This document shows, piece by piece, positions 58,736 through 64,000 of a stretch of 64,000 bases of DNA; position 1 is the first letter of the stretch; each line of letters starts with the position of its first letter. This stretch comes from Bemisia tabaci (Eukaryota; Arthropoda; Insecta; Hemiptera; Aleyrodidae): positions 45,005,864 to 45,069,863 of the forward strand of contig NC_092800.1 in the NCBI RefSeq assembly GCF_918797505.1, given 5' to 3'. The notes under the pieces were generated by a model that saw only the letters and a program-made list of their open reading frames with translations, was not told the DNA's origin and made no database searches. Made by a program: the position numbers and the translations under genes.

Positions 58736-58815
58736 GTGGCGAGGCGTGAACGATTGATTATCGATATTTCCCCAGTTGAAGCTGTGGTAAAGAATCGTTT
58801 ATTAAGGCACAAACG
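58736..58815. repeat. Dispersed short repeat GCGAGGCGTGAACGATTGAT
   Basis: An approximately 80-bp segment resembles 59932-60010 (GCGAGGCGTGAATGATCGAT). Orientation is the same at both sites. Confidence 0.75.
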
Positions 58816-58990
58816 TCATGCGACGTTTCAAAATTTCCGCAGCCATTTTATTTTTTTACAGAGAAATTGTTTGTTGAATCTGTTTGTAAATTTCACTGAA
58901 TTTTAACGGCAGCGCGAGGAAAATTCAGTGAAATTTTCGGGCAGCTTCTTTGAACAATTTTCCTGTAAAAAAATAATAAGGCGACGGACA
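58816..58990. repeat. Hairpin element with TTTCAAAAT/ATTTTGAAA arms
   Basis: GACGTTTCAAAATTTCCGCA and TTTTTTTACAGAGAAATTGT are answered by ACAATTTTCCTGTAAAAAAA and GACATTTTGAAATGG; inner AAATTTCACTGAATTTT and AAAATTCAGTGAAATTT also pair. Confidence 0.8.
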
Positions 58991-59506
58991 TTTTGAAATG
59001 GCGCATGGCGCTTGTGGTACTTTGGCCGGGAGGTGACATAGTATATTTACTCAAATTTCTCCGTGATGATGGACAGAATACTTTCCTACGCTATACTCCT
59101 CAGTGACAAAATTTCCGTTTCGAAAACCAGAAAATTGCAAAACTTAGTGGCGCCCTTTGCCCGATGGCGTTACATAATAACTACCTGGAATCTGACTAAT
59201 TAGCAGTCATCTCACCCTCAACCGTCTACTCTCATCCGAGACCGGCGGAGCGATGCTGGCAGGTTAACGAACCGAAAGGAGCTAAAGCTGCTGACACAGT
59301 TATTGTAAACTATTTCAAGTATAGTCATTCTGCTTATGAAGTAAGACTCCCGGACTGCCCGATGCCTTGCACCTTCGCACAACATGCGTCTTTCGCGTGC
59401 CAACGTCTCGCAAACGAGTGACTTAAGTGCTATCTGGCGGCGCCTCTGGAACTTGAACGACCCACCACGGGCGAGAAGTGATCATGACAAAGATCCACGT
59501 GGGATC
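58991..59506. other. Intergenic, nothing recognised
   Basis: No exon or repeat supported. Confidence 0.4.
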
Positions 59507-59651
59507 AATTGGACTGCATTTTGCAATTTGGAACTATAAATTCTAGCCCGGTTTAAAAACAACATATATGCCATTAGTTTCCCCATGCACATAAGTGTTT
59601 TTTCAGATGAGCCAGAATTTATAGTTCCAAATTGCAAAATGCAGCCCAATT
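59507..59651. mobile_element. MITE family C, copy C2
   Basis: 145 bp, the same length as C1 and differing at a modest number of sites; AATTGGACTGCATTTTGCAA opposite TTGCAAAATGCAGCCCAATT. Confidence 0.92.
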
Positions 59652-60631
59652 ATGATGTGTTATGGAATCGGAGGAATTTTGTCGTAATGTTGTATGGGTA
59701 CTTCAATGTGCAAGGTCCCACTGAGGATGGTCAGGACAGGACACGCTGACGACTATTTTATTTTATTTTTTTCAACATTTGTTTTTTCGACCTTCACACA
59801 AGCTCGAAACAGCTTGGACAACAAGCCGAACGAAGATGGATCGTATTCATAGTCGCTCTTTAAACAGCTCCTTTCCTTGGAAGGTCCAATATAGTGTGCA
59901 TTGTGATTAAGGGAAGTTTAAGGAGGTCGGCGGCGAGGCGTGAATGATCGATTATCGATAATTCCCTATTTGAAGCTATTGTAAAGAATCGATTATTAGG
60001 GTGTTCGTTGCAAACACCGTCTTTATCGATCCTTTTCCGTAGGTTTAAATGGCAGATCAATCAATGTATCGAAAAACATGCCGCGCCACTGAAGAAGATC
60101 TTTAACATAGCACCGTAAGAAAAACAATTTTAACGAATCTCCAGTGAAATTTAACTGCATAACGATGGAAGAAGGTCATTACAAGGGATTAACATGATTT
60201 GGTTTCAAAAAAAATTCGAAATATTAAGAAGAATTGTTGCACGGTTTATAAATTTTAAGGTAGATTCATACCTCCGCAGGTACTCATCAACATTTTTGTG
60301 TTTTTAATAATTATTGAGAGCTTGTGTAGCCTCCTAACGGTGTTTCTTAGAGATTCGTACCCACGGACCACTTTGACTTAGCCTAAGGCATACGAACTCC
60401 TTAGTGCATTAAAGAGAAGTTTGTGATGAATTTTGGAAGTTGGAGCAAATTTTTATATGAAAGTACTTATTGGCAGTCCAAACCACATGATCATGCGATC
60501 CAATTTCCAATGCGTACACCTGAGCTATACCAACGGCGCAAAATCTCTCGAGCTCTCTTCACACTATTAAATCGGATCCGTAATTAGCCGTTATTATACT
60601 CGTTCGCGGCGATCCAACTTCCTCGTCTATA
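59652..60631. other. Intergenic, dispersed repeat only
   Basis: Contains the second copy of the GCGAGGCGTGAA repeat (59932-60010). No exon supported. Confidence 0.4.
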
Positions 60632-60846
60632 CAGGGTGATCCAACAGTTCCGCACCACTAGCCCAAGGCATCCGCATCACATCCGTTATATGTGAACGAA
60701 TTGAGATGAAGACTTTAACTTTTTTGAGTGCTCCTACGTCAAAGGGAACAACTTTCGGGACTCACAAAATCTTAAAGGGACCACTCTGAAAAAGGATACG
60801 AACCCCGGGGTTACGAGTGCGGTGCAATACTTTTGAATCACTCTGT
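60632..60846. mobile_element. MITE-like element with CAGGGTGATCCAACAGT end
   Basis: Left end ACAGGGTGATCCAACAGTTC with CGCACCAC; right end GTGCGGTGCAATACTTTTGAATCACTCTGT in inverted orientation. Such CAGGGTGATCC ends are common in insect DNA transposons. Confidence 0.75.
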
Positions 60847-61105
60847 ACATCCTATTCTCACCCGGCCAATCACCCGCACTCTTTCGGTCGCTCCGTTTTT
60901 CGAATCGTCGCGCGCGCAGCTGATTGATGACCGCAACATTTCGCCCGACCCGACCAGTGTTGCCATTCCATGTGCAATTACGCACATTTTCCAAAATAAG
61001 CAATGGGAATTGGACGAATTCAACGCAAAAATCGACAGCACTGAGTGCGACGCACCCGCGACTATTATATAAGCCTCTCTGTGCTTTGAATCCGAGCAAA
61101 GGGGT
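60847..61105. other. Short GC-richer segment, no gene assigned
   Basis: Overlapping frames on both strands. A TATTATATAAGCC motif at about 61062 resembles a TATA box but has no gene behind it. Confidence 0.3.
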
Positions 61106-61236
61106 CAAATGGACGTATTTTTGTCAAAAAGAACTATGTGCAGTGAGACGTGAGCCCTGTTATGCATGGATTCTTATGGGTCTGAAGGCTCATGGCTTAA
61201 TGCACATAGTTCCGTTTGGCAGAATTACGTCCAAAT
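61106..61236. mobile_element. Family H element, copy H2
   Basis: AAATGGACGTATTTTTGTCA with GAACTATGTGCA is opposite TGCACATAGTTCCGTTTGGC and AGAATTACGTCCAAATG. A half copy sits at 6040-6080 and another at 32807. Confidence 0.85.
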
Positions 61237-61562
61237 GGTGTTCATGTTGGGTGGCCCGATCAATGGTGCAATTCAGGCGAAATTATTAAAATTTGACTGA
61301 TGTTTATGGGCCTGGACAATTTTTAAGGATAATCGAATGATGTATCCCCATCTCAGTTGCAAAATATACTTGCGAAGATACGAAATTACCCGTAATACAT
61401 TTCAAAATACAGTATTTTTTACGAACTTACTTCTCGCCAATGAGAATATTCAAGAACGGGCGGATTTTACCCGAACTATCAGATTAATCTTTTAATGTCT
61501 TACACGGTTTGAATCAGCATCACTAAAATTCTTCAAGCACTTAAATCCGTACATTTTCCTTC

Positions 61563-61740
61563 ACTGAAAAAAGTTTCGGGATATGTAGACATACCGTCCG
61601 TCCGGGCTCAGAGACCGAAAGTTCCGGATGCTGGAGCCGTAGCTTCGACTGCTCCGGGTGCTGCACCCGGAACTTTCGGCATCTGAGCCCGGAACGCGGA
61701 CGATGTGTTTATATAGCCCGTAAGTACGGCTTGCATGGTC
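61563..61740. mobile_element. Palindromic element with CACTGAAAAAAG end, family J copy J2
   Basis: TTCACTGAAAAAAGTTTCGG start; GACATACCGTCCGTCCGGGC and CAGAGACCGAAAGTTCCGGA match J1; the inverted half ends GCCCGTAAGTACGGC. A T34 run (61745-61778) follows directly. Confidence 0.82.
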
Positions 61741-61741
61741 G

Positions 61742-61778
<37 letters not shown>

Positions 61779-61780
<2 letters not shown>

Positions 61781-63085
61781 TGTTCTTAAACATACATCAG
61801 ATATTTCATTTGGGTAGTACGTCAAATTTCGTAACATATATTCCAAATAGAGTAACCAAGCCAATGAAATTAAATAACTTATTCACTAGCTCGAAGAATC
61901 CCGTGTTTGCTCGAATAATTTTAGAGTTATTATCATGAAAAAGAACTCACGGTCAAGGTTGATCTTCGAATCTACCCTGAAGTCATGAGATTTTATACAC
62001 TGAGGTAAAATAAGTCGTTCAGTACCAAAATTGGTGGAGATGCTGATAGCCAAGTTAGATCAGCAGTCAGATAAGTGTAGAGCTTAAAAGGAACTGACCT
62101 CATCAAGCTGGCAAAAAAAAAACGAATTTCGATTTAGTTGTCACATCGGTCTGACCCGACATGGAATTATGACAGTTCATGATTCTATGAAACTTAATGG
62201 TGGTAGTTCAGTGGAATGTCTGTCAGAATTATTTCTAAGCCATCTCACTCCTTCAACAGACACTCCTCTTTCAGAGCAGTAAAAAGTACGAATACATTGC
62301 AATACCATTTCCATGCTGGCTTCAAATAATTTCATCAATTTGTAACCACTCATGCAAAATGGAACCCTTACGAGCATGAGAACATTTTTCAGAACAGTTA
62401 GGATTTTTGTCAAGTTGAGTAAAAAAATAAACTTCATCATCGGTTACACTCTTCATATAAATTCACATAAGTTACGTCTCGCTGTTTCCTATGATGTATA
62501 AAAAAAGTTACGAAGGTCGTTTTTAAAAATCCCCAGAGTAGAAAACCGTTTGTTGCTCGCCGCTGTGTCTACTTGTCCACATAATAATTTTTCTTCAGAA
62601 AAAATTATGATAGCCTCCACATCAAAATGTTCATACCGTCACGTGTTGTTATCAGACGACCCCATGCTGATAAATCTGCTAAAAATAGCATCAAACCAGC
62701 TCGGGGCCAATCTCCTCTGGATTCCGAGTTCAAAGACATAAGCCACGGTTGAAACTCGATGCTATCAGTAATTTTCCTACAGGAGTAGGTATACCGGGAC
62801 GCTACAATGTCTCTCATTTTCTCACACGGCTGCCAGACATATTTTATGCGCATAACTGGAGGTCTCGTATCCTAACGTTCTCCCCCATGTAGGAACATTA
62901 CTTATTCTTCCCTACTTTATTAGCTTTTTCGTCCATTTTCGCCTAGTTTTCTTTCTTCCCGCCAGGACCACGAGCAGCATGCGCTATTTATCGAGTTTTC
63001 CAACCATACTGTGCATATTCCGATCCGCTATTCCACAGGAAAGTGTGAGTTACGGGGTGTAAAGTTTCCGTCGCACAAAGGTTTG
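61779..63085. other. Intergenic, nothing recognised
   Basis: No exon or repeat supported; short frames near 62177-62853 show nothing recognisable. Confidence 0.4.
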
Positions 63086-63350
63086 GTCTCTCACGTTATT
63101 GAAAAAAATAGCATTGATTTGATCCGTTTGAGATACTTGGTTAGGGGATTTCATCCTGCGCAATTTAATGCTGGATCTTAGAAATGAAGAAAATTTCCAT
63201 ATTGTTATATTTACCTCAAAATCAGTGAGAAATAGCATTGCTTTGAACCGTTAGAAAAGTATAATTAAGGGATTTCATCCTGCGCAATTCATTATTAAAT
63301 CCTAGAAATGAAGGAAATTTTTAAACTTTTGTATTTATCTTAAAATTAGC
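63086..63350. repeat. Tandem repeat, about 130-bp unit, 2 copies
   Basis: AGCATTGATTTGATCCGTTT and AGCATTGCTTTGAACCGTTA begin two units that share GGGGATTTCATCCTGCGCAA-like, TAGAAATGAAG and TGTATTTA blocks. Confidence 0.82.
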
Positions 63351-64000
63351 CCAAAATTTAATGAGGGTTCAATAACTATTAATGATTATTTTTTCCCTAT
63401 CGTTCTTCATTCGTAAACCATTTCATGACGTAACAACTCCTCATTCGTCCAGTCTAGTTAGTGATGTAGTTCCAGTAAAAACCTTTTCTCGTCCAACATC
63501 TCTAATGATTGGGGAACACACAGAAAGGCTTGGAGACTTAAACGCAGCGTTAGGAAAGTAAACTATTTCGTGACACACTAAAAACTCCGTATTCGTCTGG
63601 TCCGATTAGTCATAATTATATTGATTTTCTTTCTGATAATACACAAATTAATTTATTGAGTCTGTCTTTTTTAAAAGAGAATTTTCCGATCTTCTTATCG
63701 GGTTTATGAATAATATGTTTAAATACCAACGTTAATTTTTTATTACATGAGAAATTATCTCTAGTAACAGATTCAATTCTTGAGGGGCATATGACGAATG
63801 AAGATGTTGAATAAATGTAATTTTTGGAGACACAAGCTATCAGGTACCTCCAGTGAAATCAGCCTCAGAACATAATTTAAAGAAAAAAAATAAAAATAAA
63901 GAAAATAAAATAATAAAAAAATAAAATAAAAAAATTAAAAAATATAAAAAATAAAATTAAAAAAATGAAAAAAGTAGCCCACGGACTTATTTCCCTCCTC
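63351..64000. other. Intergenic, A-rich simple repeat at end
   Basis: 63878-63970 is an AAAATAAA-type simple sequence. A single copy of the GGAGACTTAAACGCA repeat lies at 63530. No exon. Confidence 0.5.

Noticed and set aside
60734..61289. Cluster of overlapping frames on both strands near 61 kb
   Set aside because: They span the ends of two MITE-like elements (60632-60846 and 61106-61236) and show no domain.

Overview
This is a eukaryotic, almost certainly insect, window: it is AT-rich, has long introns with GT-AG junctions, is dense in short palindromic DNA-transposon remnants (MITEs), and carries a single multi-exon gene with chitin-binding peritrophin-type domains. A hemipteran such as a whitefly would fit, but that is a guess from texture only.

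One gene dominates, on the minus strand between 41539 and 9894. I assembled 14 coding exons whose GT-AG junctions and codon phases all agree. The product is about 2,490 residues: a signal peptide, a GH18 (chitinase-like) domain whose catalytic motif is destroyed and which carries a roughly 100-residue acidic insertion, two chitin-binding type-2 (ChtBD2/CBM14) domains, a long Gly/Tyr/Ser/His-rich repeat region, a very long Pro/Val/Tyr-rich repeat region, and a third ChtBD2 at the C-terminus. The expected role, by inference, is a secreted structural protein that binds or bridges chitin in cuticle or another extracellular matrix, not an enzyme. The last exon (5.4 kb) contains two apparent small deletions, near 14025 (1 nt) and 13598 (2 nt), which together keep the overall frame but place the 430 nt between them in another frame. 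They are either assembly errors or lesions.

Layout: 1-9.9 kb is the 3' flank with repeats and no recognisable gene. 9.9-41.5 kb is the gene, with introns full of MITEs. 41.5-64 kb is the 5' flank and intergenic DNA: many MITEs, one 2.1-kb foldback element (51179-53294), tandem repeats and long homopolymer runs, but no coding exon that I could support. At least ten repeat families recur. The most notable are family A (about 250 bp, nine copies including the foldback), family B (about 255 bp), family C (two copies of exactly 145 bp), family D (about 255 bp), family E (about 235 bp), a GCGCAATGCG-centred palindrome family, and a group of palindromic elements that share CACTGAAAAAAA-like ends but have different cores. 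No tRNA, rRNA, CRISPR or intact transposase gene was seen.
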